64,000 bases of DNA. Source: SAR324 cluster bacterium (lineage in GTDB: Bacteria > SAR324 > NAC60-12). Shown here in pieces: positions 24,149 through 32,720 of the stretch. Where the stretch lies: positions 1 through 64,000 of the forward strand of contig JANQJU010000100.1 in NCBI GenBank assembly GCA_028281495.1, given 5' to 3'. A model generated the notes under the pieces. The model did not search any database and had not been told where the DNA came from. It saw only the letters and a program-made list of their open reading frames with translations. Position 1 is the stretch's first letter. Each line of letters begins with the position of its first letter. A program made the translations under genes and the position numbers.

Positions 24149-25984
24149 ATGAAAACTTTAAACCAACGACTGATGGTTATTGTATCTTTTTTGGTGGTAC
24201 TGACTTTAGGAGGTTGCGAGAGTAGTACAACATCAGAATCAGACGATGACAGTACCGGAAACGGCACAAACTTAGTAGAAACTCGGGGCCTTGCAGTGGA
24301 GGCCAATGGTAGTCTGGTCGTGGTCGAGGCAGACCTGCCGGAAGTGGTCCGTGTGGATCCGGTCACAGGGGACCGCACGACCGTATCAGATGCCAGCACC
24401 GGCACGGGTCCAAGCTTTGAAACTCCAACAAGCGTTGTGGTGGAGGCCGATGGCAACCTGGTGGTGAAAGATACTGGCTTGGCGGCACTACTACGGGTTG
24501 ATGCAGTCACGGGCGACCGCACAATCATCTCGGATGTTAGTACTGGCACGGGCCCAGGTCTCGATGAATCTCGCGGCCTTGCATTGGAGGCCGGTGGCAG
24601 TTTGGTCGTGGTTGATTCTAACCGAGCGGCGGTTCTTCGTGTCGACCCGATCACAGGGGACCGTACGATCGTCTCGGATGCTAGCACTGGCACAGGCCCA
24701 AGGTTTGGAACGCCTGCTAGCCTCGCGGTAGAATCTGACGGCAATGTGATTGTAGCTGATTTTAGCCTGGCGGCAGTATTCCGTGTCGACCCGGTCACAG
24801 GGGACCGCATCGTTGTCTCAGACATCAGCACTGGCAGTGGCCCAGGGTTTGGAACACCTACGAGCATTGCGGCGGAGGCCGATGGCAATGCGGTTGTGTG
24901 GGATAGTGGTCTGGGTGCGGTCGTCCGTATCGATTCAGCCACAGGGGACCGCACGATTGTTTCGGATGCCGACACCGGAGCGGGGCCAAGCTTTGAATCT
25001 CCTTATGGCCTTGCCGTGGAAGCTGATGGGAGCATAGTAGTAGCGGATGTCGGTCCGTTTGTGGTTCGCATTGATCCGATTACGGGGGACCGCACCCTTG
25101 TCTCAGACGTCACGGTCCCCAGCTTCTCTGCACCTCGTGCCATTGCGGTGGAGGCTGATGGCAGTCTAGTCGTGGTCGATGCAGACCTAGAGGCGATCAT
25201 CCGTGTCGATCCGGTTACAGGAGGTCGCACGATCGTGTCGAATGCCAGCACTGGCACAGGTCCTGAGGTTGGAACACTTGCCGGCCTTGCGGTAGAGGTT
25301 GATGGAAATCTGGTGGTAGGAGATGCTAGCTTGGGGGCCGTCATCCGTGTGAATCCAATCACAGGGGACCGCACGATTGTGTCGGATGCTAGTACTGGCA
25401 CAGGTCTCGGATTTGAAAATCCTCTCGATATTTTGGTAGAGGCTGATGGTCAGTTGATCGTAGCAGATTTTGGTCTGTTGGCCGTGATTCGTGTGAATCC
25501 AGTTACGGGGGACCGCACGATCGTGTCGGATGCCAGCACCGGCATGGGACCCAAATTTGGAACGCTTTCTAGCCTAGCGGTAGAGGCCAGTGGGAGCCTG
25601 GTGGTGGGAGATGCTAGTCTTGGGGTAGTTCGTGTGGATCCGGTCACAGGGGACCGTACGATTGTGTCGGATTCCAACACCGGCACGGGGCCTGGGTTTG
25701 GAACACCTTCAAGCTTGGCGGTAGAAGCCGATGGGAGCCTGATGGTGGTCGATTTTGGTCTAGCGGCAGTAATCCGTGTCGATTCAGCGACGGGTGATCG
25801 TACCATCGTGTCGGATGCCAGCTCTGGGGCCGGCCCAGATTTTATAGCTCCTTTTGGCAATGCGTTGGAAGCGGATGGGAATCTGGTTGTGATCGATGTC
25901 GACCTAGCAGCCGTGGTCCGTGTGGATCCGGTCACCGGGGACCGCACAATCGTGTCGGATGCGAACACCGGTAGCAGTCTTTAA
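24149..25984 (+). CDS. Lipoprotein built of about twelve beta-propeller repeats
   Basis: The start at 24149 gives a lipoprotein signal ending LTLGGC (Cys about residue 24). After an acidic linker the protein is a run of about twelve 44-48-residue repeats of the form GLAVEADGSLVVVDxxLAAVxRVDPVTGDRTIVSDASTGTGPxF. The first unit lacks its front half and the last its rear half, so the ends can close one ring (Velcro). Repeats of this type resemble NHL/SMP30-like propeller blades. DNA repeats of about 140 bases are still similar, indicating recent tandem duplication. Surface or periplasmic binding protein; ligand unknown. Large open frames on the opposite strand are codon-bias shadows. Confidence 0.82.
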   Translation: MKTLNQRLMVIVSFLVVLTLGGCESSTTSESDDDSTGNGTNLVETRGLAVEANGSLVVVEADLPEVVRVDPVTGDRTTVSDASTGTGPSFETPTSVVVEADGNLVVKDTGLAALLRVDAVTGDRTIISDVSTGTGPGLDESRGLALEAGGSLVVVDSNRAAVLRVDPITGDRTIVSDASTGTGPRFGTPASLAVESDGNVIVADFSLAAVFRVDPVTGDRIVVSDISTGSGPGFGTPTSIAAEADGNAVVWDSGLGAVVRIDSATGDRTIVSDADTGAGPSFESPYGLAVEADGSIVVADVGPFVVRIDPITGDRTLVSDVTVPSFSAPRAIAVEADGSLVVVDADLEAIIRVDPVTGGRTIVSNASTGTGPEVGTLAGLAVEVDGNLVVGDASLGAVIRVNPITGDRTIVSDASTGTGLGFENPLDILVEADGQLIVADFGLLAVIRVNPVTGDRTIVSDASTGMGPKFGTLSSLAVEASGSLVVGDASLGVVRVDPVTGDRTIVSDSNTGTGPGFGTPSSLAVEADGSLMVVDFGLAAVIRVDSATGDRTIVSDASSGAGPDFIAPFGNALEADGNLVVIDVDLAAVVRVDPVTGDRTIVSDANTGSSL

Positions 25985-26026
25985 CCAACTCTCCAATGTT
26001 GCATCAAGGGATCGAGCGACGGCATT

Positions 26027-26368
26027 TCAGTGATCTGCCTCAAGGCGCTGTTTCATATCCAAATAGGCAAACTGGATCAGCTGGATTAACGCCATTCTAT
26101 CTATGTTGTTATTCGGCCTTAGCTTGACGTGGCGCATGTACTTACCAGTGCCTTCCAACAGGCCTACTGGATCGGCGAGTTCAGCGCCACGGAAAAATCC
26201 AACATTGACGTGAGCTTTGAATGCGTTGACATAAGCGAAAGCCGCCTTACCAACGCACGCGATAGGGTGACCGTCATGCAGCAATTCTCGGACATCATCG
26301 CCGCAATCTCGGATAACATCGAACCAATGCTGGGCGATTGTTCCCAATTCGCCGGAATGTTCAATCAT
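26027..26368 (-). CDS. DUF1801-family protein
   Basis: The 113-residue protein contains the family core HVNVGFFRGAEL, then LEGTGKYMRHVKLR with a conserved Lys and Arg. DUF1801 (YdhG-like) proteins are small cytosolic proteins of unknown function with an alpha/beta fold. The first ATG has no binding site, and an in-frame TGA lies only some 14 codons upstream, so the true start may be a few codons different. It ends close to the 3' end of the propeller gene in convergent orientation. Confidence 0.75.
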   Translation of the reverse strand: MIEHSGELGTIAQHWFDVIRDCGDDVRELLHDGHPIACVGKAAFAYVNAFKAHVNVGFFRGAELADPVGLLEGTGKYMRHVKLRPNNNIDRMALIQLIQFAYLDMKQRLEADH

Positions 26369-26440
26369 CCAGGTATTGATTATAGGATCGCGCTTGACGG
26401 CATCAGAGAATCAAAAGATTTGATTCATAATTGTAGACTT

Positions 26441-26809
26441 CTATTCTTCTATGGATTGGCTGGGGTAGGACATCTCCAGGGTGACAACATCCCCATCAGC
26501 AATGAAAGGCCCATGCACTTCACCCGGGGGGCGGCTTGTGTAGTAACCTGGTTCTAGCCACATTCCGAACGCTTCATCATAAAGCCGACCAGAGACGATG
26601 AATATCTCCTCCGGGTAAGTATGGCTTTTCGCCCCGAATTCCTTGGTCGAGTAGCCATCTTTAATTTTTGTTAATCTCGTGTAATCCCCGGTTACCGGAT
26701 CTTCGGCTATTGTCAATTGCATTAAATTTCCGTCGGACCCTTCGATGACCTCCCATTCGTCCGCATTTTGTGCATCCAGTGGATTCCAATAGGTTCGTGT
26801 TGATTTCAC
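26441..26809 (-). CDS. Cupin-domain protein
   Basis: The 122-residue sequence has a single cupin barrel. SHTYPEEIFIVSGRLYDE supplies the first motif (H, E) and PGEVHGPF the second His. This suggests a metal site like that of ChrR-type or small dioxygenase-like cupins. No enzyme function can be assigned. It is a stand-alone gene, 70 bases from its DUF1801 neighbour and on the same strand. Confidence 0.82.
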   Translation of the reverse strand: MKSTRTYWNPLDAQNADEWEVIEGSDGNLMQLTIAEDPVTGDYTRLTKIKDGYSTKEFGAKSHTYPEEIFIVSGRLYDEAFGMWLEPGYYTSRPPGEVHGPFIADGDVVTLEMSYPSQSIEE

Positions 26810-26873
26810 TTGTATCTACCTTTCCTGTTGACAACGTAAAGTTCACTGGTTTCTTTCCCAATCATTCATTCAA

Positions 26874-27878
26874 TCACTCGGATCGATCTGAATGAGAAAG
26901 AACTTCCTTTAAAAAAGACAATACATCTGCCTGCATTTGTGGAGTGATGTCATGACCCACATTTTCATAAATTTTGAATTTTGCTTGGGCGTTCACAGAC
27001 ATATAAATCTCTTTAGCATTATTCCATCTCGGTAATAAATCCTTTCCAAATAATTCATAAATTAAGTCTCTATCTACAGCATCATAACCGTCATTATATT
27101 TGACGGAATCGTTTTCATCATTTGCCCCCATAAACAAGAACTGAGGTACTTTCTGATATTCTTTTAAACTGAAACGCTTGCCGACTAATTCTTGCAAATC
27201 ATCGATACCCACAGGATAACGAAGAGCCTTATTCTCCCATTGCTGAACTGGCACAATAGGCCATCCTCCTGGAGAACCAACAACAGCAGCCGAAACTCGA
27301 CTTGGATGGAGAATTGTGAACCGATTGGCGAACATGCCACTTGCCGAAAATCCCAAAATGATGACTTTCGAAGCGATGTTGTTTCCAGTACGAGTCAGGT
27401 TGTTCCGTGCATCGTCAATCATAGAAATCAATTGTAAATCAATTCTCCTTAACCCCTCAATCTCATTGGTAAGGGTGTCTCTATCCAGGGCATGAGTATA
27501 GATCTTCCAGTGACTTTGAGGACGAGGAAAAATAGGAATCAGCAGAATCGTTTCAAGGGCATCAGCGAGGTCTTGTAGCTGTCTCACTTCTTTTAATGCT
27601 CTACGATCATGAGGTTCGATGCGATCATCGGTTTTCCCTGTGTTATTTGGAACAACTAGAATGTGAGATAATTTTTGTTTTCTCTCATTTGTTTTGAGAG
27701 CGGCAGGAATATAAAGATAATAGGACCACTTATACTCAGAATCACTATTTGGAGTAACTTTTTGAATATCTAGGTTTTCTGATTTCTGAGTACAACCACT
27801 CAAAAATAGGCTAATCAACAAACAAAAAATCACATGTGAAAGCGTAAATTTGTTTTTCATTTTTTTCATTATAATCAA
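26874..27878 (-). CDS. Alpha/beta-hydrolase lipoprotein
   Basis: A lipoprotein signal ends LFLSGC (Cys about residue 29). The body is an alpha/beta hydrolase. The nucleophile elbow GFSASG lies near residue 175 and the probable catalytic His in ENVGHDITPQM near residue 316. A loop LIPIFPRPQSHW and HALDRD lie in between. Likely an exported, membrane-anchored esterase or peptidase; substrate unknown. No strong binding site is visible, and two further ATGs (codons 4 and 7) are alternatives. Codon use is more AT-rich than in the metabolic genes around 34000, which fits an accessory gene. Confidence 0.75.
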   Translation of the reverse strand: MIIMKKMKNKFTLSHVIFCLLISLFLSGCTQKSENLDIQKVTPNSDSEYKWSYYLYIPAALKTNERKQKLSHILVVPNNTGKTDDRIEPHDRRALKEVRQLQDLADALETILLIPIFPRPQSHWKIYTHALDRDTLTNEIEGLRRIDLQLISMIDDARNNLTRTGNNIASKVIILGFSASGMFANRFTILHPSRVSAAVVGSPGGWPIVPVQQWENKALRYPVGIDDLQELVGKRFSLKEYQKVPQFLFMGANDENDSVKYNDGYDAVDRDLIYELFGKDLLPRWNNAKEIYMSVNAQAKFKIYENVGHDITPQMQADVLSFLKEVLSHSDRSE

Positions 27879-28297
27879 TTTTTATCCATTGTTTTCTTAT
27901 TGGATTAGATCCATAGCTCTCAGCTTACATGGAGTTAAAATACTAGCCTCATGATTTACTCTGATTGGCTCCCAAGAAACAATAGTTTTTATCCTGTCGT
28001 ATCAGAGCATTGTGTTTGATTGGTGCATAAAGGTGAAATTCAAACACTGTGCTCGATTGAAAGTATGGGTTGGAAATCAGGCGATGTGAGCGGGATGTAT
28101 GCTAATCCTCAGTAGGGAAGGTATGGAAGAACCGCTTATGTAGACGAAGGATTTTTCTAAATTAGGCCAATTATTGTAGATTTTATTAAAATGAGTTGAA
28201 AGTAGGAAGAAAATTTCATTAATCTAGTAATCTTATTTATCTGAATTTATGGAAGTAACACATTGAATTAATTGAAGTTAATGCGTTGATTACTGAG
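27879..28297. other. Intergenic region without a gene
   Basis: About 420 AT-rich bases between the divergently transcribed hydrolase and secreted-protein genes. No ORF with signals or RNA gene was recognised. Promoters for both genes are expected here. Confidence 0.5.
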
Positions 28298-28320
28298 GAT
28301 TAACAAACATATTGTTAATC
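28298..28320. promoter_or_regulatory. Perfect 9-bp inverted repeat (candidate operator)
   Basis: GATTAACAA and TTGTTAATC flank ACATA, 49 bases before the ATG of the secreted-protein gene. Its placement and symmetry suit a dimeric repressor or activator site, or a leader hairpin. The binding protein is unknown. Confidence 0.5.
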
Positions 28321-28369
28321 ATTTTTCAGGGAAGACATTATTGCTAATTATCTTAAATAAGAGGTTCCT

Positions 28370-28735
28370 ATGAAAAAGATAGTAATTGCCGCATTCTGTT
28401 TAATTCTTTCTGTACCTGCAATAGCTGGTACGTGGACTAATTGGTTTACAATCGATTCGCTTGGATACGATCTTTACAACCAAGGAGGGTCGGAAGCTTA
28501 CTTCTACATTGTTCCCTCAGGATCTGTGGAAAACCCAAATTCATGCACGGACACTTCTCATTACGTTTTGGGGTCTACTCATTCGAGCCACACGGTTGGA
28601 GATTCTCTAAACAAGAAAGAAACTTCAAAATTACCAACGTTGGCGTATACAGCAGGCTGGCAAATTCGATTGAGTATTGTTGGCTGTCAACACAATCGAC
28701 CCCAAGCAAATTCCATCGAAATCAAAAAGCCTTAA
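28370..28735 (+). CDS. Small secreted protein of unknown function
   Basis: AAGAGG precedes the ATG by five bases. A signal peptide (MKKIVIAAFCLILSVPAIA) is followed by about 100 residues rich in Ser, Thr and Tyr. The two Cys at about 62 and 108 may form a disulfide. The pattern of beta strands (WTNWFTIDSLGYDLYNQGGS, YFYIVPSG) suggests a small beta-sandwich. No family is recognised. The gene stands alone, convergent with the XRE regulator, and has a perfect inverted repeat in its upstream region. Confidence 0.65.
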   Translation: MKKIVIAAFCLILSVPAIAGTWTNWFTIDSLGYDLYNQGGSEAYFYIVPSGSVENPNSCTDTSHYVLGSTHSSHTVGDSLNKKETSKLPTLAYTAGWQIRLSIVGCQHNRPQANSIEIKKP

Positions 28736-28771
28736 CTCATACACAAAGGAATATCGAACGGGTGGGCAACA

Positions 28772-29587
28772 CTATGGGGAGTTGACCACTCGGTTACCCG
28801 TCAACTGATGACGGCTGTCAAAAAACTTTCGAGTGCTTTCATCCGCAGGAAAGTATTGTTCAACAATAAGTTCCTGCGCCGTGACATCAATCGGTGTTCC
28901 AAAAGAAGCCAAAGAGGAGAACAATCGCAGGCGTTGGCCGTTGAGGACCATCACTACTTCGATCATTGGATGGGCTGGTTTCGTGCAGTCAAACTGCCGC
29001 CAATTGGGGGGGATGCCCGGATAGTCCAATAACAGTTCGAGTAAGGTAGAGCTTCGATCCTGGAAAACCATCCGTTCGCGTTGGAGCCGTTGCAGCAGCA
29101 AACACGCAATGTCTTCCCAATTTTCGACAAAGGGACGGAGGCCATTGGGGTCAAAAAGCAACTGCATGACATTGTGAGTTCGAGGAAATTGGGACTGCTG
29201 CGCAGCCATTTGGTGAACCAACCCCTGATGAGCACGATTTGCCATCACCATATTCCATTCCCAATCCAATACGGCAGCTGGATACGGTTCATGATTAAAC
29301 AGCATATAGTCCAGTGCTTTACGCACCGCCAACATCTCGGGTTCGTCTAGGGGCATACGGCTATACTCTTCAGAAAACCCCGCTGAGTAAAGCAACACGT
29401 TGCGTTCATTGAGGGGAATATCCAGTGTTACCGCTAAGGCAATCACCATTTCCCGACTGGGTTGAGATCGGCCCGTTTCCAAAAAACTAATATGTTTTGC
29501 CGAAACATCTGCTGCTAACCCCAAATCCAGTTGGCTACAATGCCGCGACTTGCGCCAATGGCGCAATAATTCTCCAAACTTGGTCAT
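28772..29587 (-). CDS. XRE-family regulator with MmyB-like ligand domain
   Basis: Residues 5-60 form an XRE helix-turn-helix (FGELLRHWRKSRHCSQLDLG, then HISFLETGRSQPS). Residues about 90-265 match the MmyB-like PAS-type domain: AVLDWEWNMVMANRA, then NVMQLLFDPNGLRP and LFSSLASFGTPIDVTAQEL. Members bind small hydrophobic ligands and usually control a neighbouring oxidoreductase. The SRPBCC gene just upstream on the same strand and the oxidoreductase at 30405-31463 are likely targets. No clear operator was found at its own promoter, but a palindrome lies at 30310-30326. Confidence 0.92.
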   Translation of the reverse strand: MTKFGELLRHWRKSRHCSQLDLGLAADVSAKHISFLETGRSQPSREMVIALAVTLDIPLNERNVLLYSAGFSEEYSRMPLDEPEMLAVRKALDYMLFNHEPYPAAVLDWEWNMVMANRAHQGLVHQMAAQQSQFPRTHNVMQLLFDPNGLRPFVENWEDIACLLLQRLQRERMVFQDRSSTLLELLLDYPGIPPNWRQFDCTKPAHPMIEVVMVLNGQRLRLFSSLASFGTPIDVTAQELIVEQYFPADESTRKFFDSRHQLTGNRVVNSP

Positions 29588-29698
29588 ATCAACACTCGAC
29601 TATCGAAATCTGGTTGTTGTCTGGGAAACATGCCTCTTCCATCTGAGGAGGCATGTCGGACACGCCAGTCAATGAACTCTCAATGAAACTCTCATTGA

Positions 29699-30157
29699 TC
29701 AGGCATTCATCTTTTCCTGGATACTGCTTTCCCAGTTATCCAAGAGCACTTCACATATTTGTTGAAACTGTTCTTTGAGCCGGGTGGCTTCGCTTTCGGG
29801 AAAGTCTTCAATAAATTGAAACTCAAAGTCCATATGAATCGTACTGGTTTGGTCGTTGGTAGGGATCACCTTCCAGACTGCATTGAGATCCGTTAGAGGA
29901 TAGGGATAATTCGCGGCTTTCGTATACACGCTAAACGCGTAGGACTGTCCAGGATTCCAATGAGTACAGGTTTCTTGCCACGATCCATCGGCATTGGTAC
30001 ATTCCCGGATCATCCCTTGTTCGCTACCGGATATGATTTGGGAGCTATCAATATTAGGTGCATATTGGGAATATCCTCCCACATCTGAAACAAATTCCCA
30101 TACGATGGATTGAGGAGCACTGACTTTTCGGCTGACGAATAAATTTTCCATGAGCAT
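29699..30157 (-). CDS. SRPBCC-family (polyketide cyclase-like) protein
   Basis: The 152 residues begin LFVSRKVSAPQSIVWEFVSD and end with a long C-terminal helix. That is the helix-grip layout of START/SRPBCC proteins with a hydrophobic pocket. Such proteins bind lipids or aromatic substrates. The gene lies between an XRE/MmyB-like regulator and an MDR oxidoreductase on the same strand. A joint function in handling a small hydrophobic compound is therefore likely but unproven. Start could be codon 1 or 3. Confidence 0.82.
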   Translation of the reverse strand: MLMENLFVSRKVSAPQSIVWEFVSDVGGYSQYAPNIDSSQIISGSEQGMIRECTNADGSWQETCTHWNPGQSYAFSVYTKAANYPYPLTDLNAVWKVIPTNDQTSTIHMDFEFQFIEDFPESEATRLKEQFQQICEVLLDNWESSIQEKMNA

Positions 30158-30309
30158 ACCTATAGATTAAGTAAAAGAGTTAGGATCTGATGATTGAGAT
30201 GAATACTCAGAGCGATATCGACTCATGAACCTGCGCACTGTTCGTCAAACAGATGGTTCACCATCCGTGACGACAGAACAAAATTTACATCGGGGTGGGA
30301 AGGATGGCA

Positions 30310-30326
30310 ATTACCTGGGAGGTAAT
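30310..30326. promoter_or_regulatory. Perfect inverted repeat ATTACCT-GGG-AGGTAAT
   Basis: Seven perfect pairs around a 3-base centre lie in the 247-base gap between the SRPBCC and oxidoreductase genes. It is upstream of the SRPBCC promoter on the minus strand. A good candidate operator for the XRE/MmyB-like regulator or another dimeric factor. Confidence 0.5.
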
Positions 30327-30404
30327 AAAGAGGAAATTTTATGGGACGTCGCGCTGTTGGTGGGGCACAATCCTTCTGTATCCTAACTGAACGGGGAGTG
30401 AAGT

Positions 30405-31463
30405 TTAAGCAAGATCCGTTAAATCCAGAACAATTTTTCCTGTATATTGTTTGGCCTCAAAGTATGTTTGAGCTTCGGCAATTTGCTTCAGAGGAAAGGT
30501 TTTTGCGATGAGTGGGGCAATCTCGTTGGCTTCGATCCGGTGGATCAAATTTCCAAACACTTCGGATTCCAAAACCGTGCAACCCAATAAGGTCAAATCC
30601 TTCAGATAGAGGGTGCGGACATCCAAATCCACATGCGCTCCGCCAATGGCTCCAGCAACCGCATATCTCCCAAAGTGTTTCAATATTTCCAGTAGTTCCG
30701 GCCATTGTTCCCCGGCAACTAAATCGACGACAACATCGACAGAACTCTCCCCCAATGTCTCAACAAACGAGTCGTGACGCGCCAAGACTTGATCGGCTCC
30801 CAGTTGTTTGAGACTTTCCGCTTTAGCTGGAGTCGTCACCGCAATCACTTGGGCACCTCGTGCCTTAGCCAGTTGGATCGCCGCTGATCCAACACCTCCT
30901 GAGCCTCCGGTCACTAAGACCGTGTCGTTGGTGGTTACTTTGGCGCGTGTCAGCATATTCTCTGCTGTGGAGTAAGAACACGGAAAGGAAGCGAGTTCGA
31001 TATCGCTCAAAGGACTTTGGATCGGGTAGGCATGCCGAGCGGCGACAACCGCATACTCCGCAAATCCGCCATCACATTCGGAACCAAGGAACCAAGGCCT
31101 TGTCAACGCTTGTCCTTTGTTTTCCCAGAGACAAGGTTCCACCAACACACGCTGACCGAACAATTGAGAATCGGCTTGGTCCCCTACTTGGACCACCGTT
31201 CCACAGATATCAATACCTTGTATGCGAGGAAATTGGATAGGGTTTCCCGCCCAACTGGCATCTTGGGAGTCCTCTTCGCCTTTGGAGTACCAAGCTTTGC
31301 GCGTGTTGAGGTCGGTGTTGTTGACACCAGCTGCGCTTACGCGAATGAGAACTTCACGAGGACCAGGAAGGGGAGTCGGGATATCTTCGCGAAATTGAAG
31401 TTGATCGAGATCACCGTGACCGACCAGGTGAATACCTTTCATTGTTTTGGGGACATTTGGCAT
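30405..31463 (-). CDS. Zinc-less MDR/quinone-oxidoreductase-like dehydrogenase
   Basis: The 352-residue protein is a medium-chain dehydrogenase/reductase. It has an N-terminal GroES-like fold (PGPREVLIRVSAAGVNNTDL, the quinone-reductase form) and the NADPH motif VLVTGGSGGVGSAAIQLAKA near residue 180. The structural-zinc Cys cluster of alcohol dehydrogenases is absent. It would reduce quinones or activated alkenes. AAAGGAA precedes the ATG. It lies upstream of the SRPBCC and XRE/MmyB genes on the same strand, a common arrangement in which the regulator controls the reductase. Confidence 0.92.
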   Translation of the reverse strand: MPNVPKTMKGIHLVGHGDLDQLQFREDIPTPLPGPREVLIRVSAAGVNNTDLNTRKAWYSKGEEDSQDASWAGNPIQFPRIQGIDICGTVVQVGDQADSQLFGQRVLVEPCLWENKGQALTRPWFLGSECDGGFAEYAVVAARHAYPIQSPLSDIELASFPCSYSTAENMLTRAKVTTNDTVLVTGGSGGVGSAAIQLAKARGAQVIAVTTPAKAESLKQLGADQVLARHDSFVETLGESSVDVVVDLVAGEQWPELLEILKHFGRYAVAGAIGGAHVDLDVRTLYLKDLTLLGCTVLESEVFGNLIHRIEANEIAPLIAKTFPLKQIAEAQTYFEAKQYTGKIVLDLTDLA

Positions 31464-31500
31464 GAAGAGTTCCTTTCTCCAGAATGAATCAATCTTGAAT

Positions 31501-32004
31501 CTACAAAACTTTTAGTAAAATTTGTTCAACCACTTCGCTGATTGACAATCCTGATGTATCCATTCGGGTGCCGATATACCCCTTCAATGCACTATTTTCC
31601 AAGATTTGATTGAGTTCACGAAACCTATTGAGTTCCCATTGAATTTGGTCTGTATTTCTGTTCCAGATGCGTTTTTCCTGTTCGTCTGGGAGACAGGTTA
31701 ACCAAAATGAATGAACTTCACTGTCAATGGGCAATAATTTGTCAACTAATCTTGACAACTCTTGAGGAGTTTCAAAAACGTAATTTATTATAGCGTGATG
31801 ATAACCATTCGCTTGGTGAAATTTGATAAGGTGCTCAAACGTTTGGTAAAGGTGATTGGTACGCTCTTGATCATAAATTTCAAATGGATGGACTGCCCCT
31901 AAATAGTCACCATCCAACATGACTGATTTATAAAACTTTGTATTGAGCTCCCATGAAGTTGCAGTTTTTCCAACTCCTACCGAACCATTTAAAATGATGA
32001 TCAT
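31501..32004 (-). CDS. Small P-loop NTPase (kinase-like)
   Basis: The Walker A motif GSVGVGKT lies at residues 7-14 of a 167-residue protein. VMLDGDYLG at about 28 is a Walker B-like or substrate-binding strand. Later segments FWLTCLPDEQEKRIWNRN and YIGTRMDTSGLS resemble the LID and nucleoside regions of shikimate/gluconate-kinase-type proteins. The substrate cannot be read from the sequence. It is 37 bases downstream of no obvious partner. Both neighbours are on the same strand but functionally unrelated. Confidence 0.8.
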   Translation of the reverse strand: MIIILNGSVGVGKTATSWELNTKFYKSVMLDGDYLGAVHPFEIYDQERTNHLYQTFEHLIKFHQANGYHHAIINYVFETPQELSRLVDKLLPIDSEVHSFWLTCLPDEQEKRIWNRNTDQIQWELNRFRELNQILENSALKGYIGTRMDTSGLSISEVVEQILLKVL

Positions 32005-32076
32005 ATATTTCTCTGAAGAGGAACGACCTCTCTTGTGATGAACGATCTCTCTGATGATGAACGATCCAGGAAAAGC

Positions 32077-32604
32077 TCATCCGAAGTAGGCTTTTAATAC
32101 CTGATCCATAGGAGCATGATCTCCTGTCTCTTTATTTCGATAATAATAGTCAACTTGGTCTTGGGGACTGATTACAATCACTCCGCCTTGTTGATTCGGA
32201 TCGCCTTGAACCAATAGTTTGGCATGCCCTTGGGTGGCCGCTCGAATGCTTTCCGTTAAAGATTTTGCGCCCATATGAGTCAATAAACCGTGCCTAAAAT
32301 TCAATAGCTTGTAGGTTTCTAGAGACGGGTCGGTATAAATAGGGCCTTCGTATCCAGTTTCTTTACGAAATGGTACAATAAAGTGAGGTTTCCCATTACT
32401 GATTAGAGCAATATTGACCTCTTCTAGCGATTTTTTTTGCTCCACTAAATCGGCAACCTGCCGACGGCAAACCAGTCAACCAAAATGACGGACGAACATT
32501 AAAATAACTTTATTGTCTGACCACAGCGTCGACAAAACCAACTCATTTGAATTCTCATCGAAAATTGTTTTTTGTCCCAGCTCGACGATTGTTTGCTTTT
32601 TCAT
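32077..32604 (-). CDS. Putative selenoprotein: AhpC/TSA-like (PRXL2-type) peroxiredoxin, UxxC
   Basis: Conventional calling gives only a 122-residue fragment from 32445. Reading from the ATG at 32604 (GAAGGGA upstream), the frame is open to 32077 except for one UGA (codon 43, 32476-32478). The context FVRHFG-U-LVCRRQVADL exactly fits the PRXL2/AhpC-TSA_2 active site RHFGCxxCREQ, with UGA in place of the first Cys. Residues 70-100 (PFRKETGYEGPIYTDPSLET) continue the family pattern. A hairpin TCGGCA-GGT-TGCCGA starts 11 bases after the UGA with GGU at its tip, as in bacterial SECIS elements. The product is probably a thiol/selenol redox enzyme of 175 residues. A nonsense mutation is the alternative. 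Confidence 0.82.
32450..32464 (-). promoter_or_regulatory. Candidate bacterial SECIS hairpin
   Basis: The stem TCGGCA/TGCCGA has six perfect pairs closing a GGT loop. GGT starts 17 bases after the in-frame UGA, close to the 18 bases of E. coli fdhF. GCAGGTTGC here resembles GCAGGTCTGC in fdhF. It would recruit SelB with Sec-tRNA. The hairpin lies within the coding sequence at codons about 48-52. Confidence 0.72.
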
Positions 32605-32720
32605 TTTTAAAATTCCCTTCGTAAAATACGATTGTTCATTCAATATCTATAGGCTGAGCACCTTATTAGGCACGGAATGCACTACTGCAAAACTGACTGT
32701 TACCCTACTATTAAAATTGC

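Noticed and set aside
24106..24975. Long minus-strand ORF opposite the propeller repeats (also 25003-25401 and 25450-25968)
   Set aside because: Repeated, Ser/Thr/Pro-rich antisense of a repetitive gene; no signals. The lipoprotein signal and repeat structure support the plus strand.
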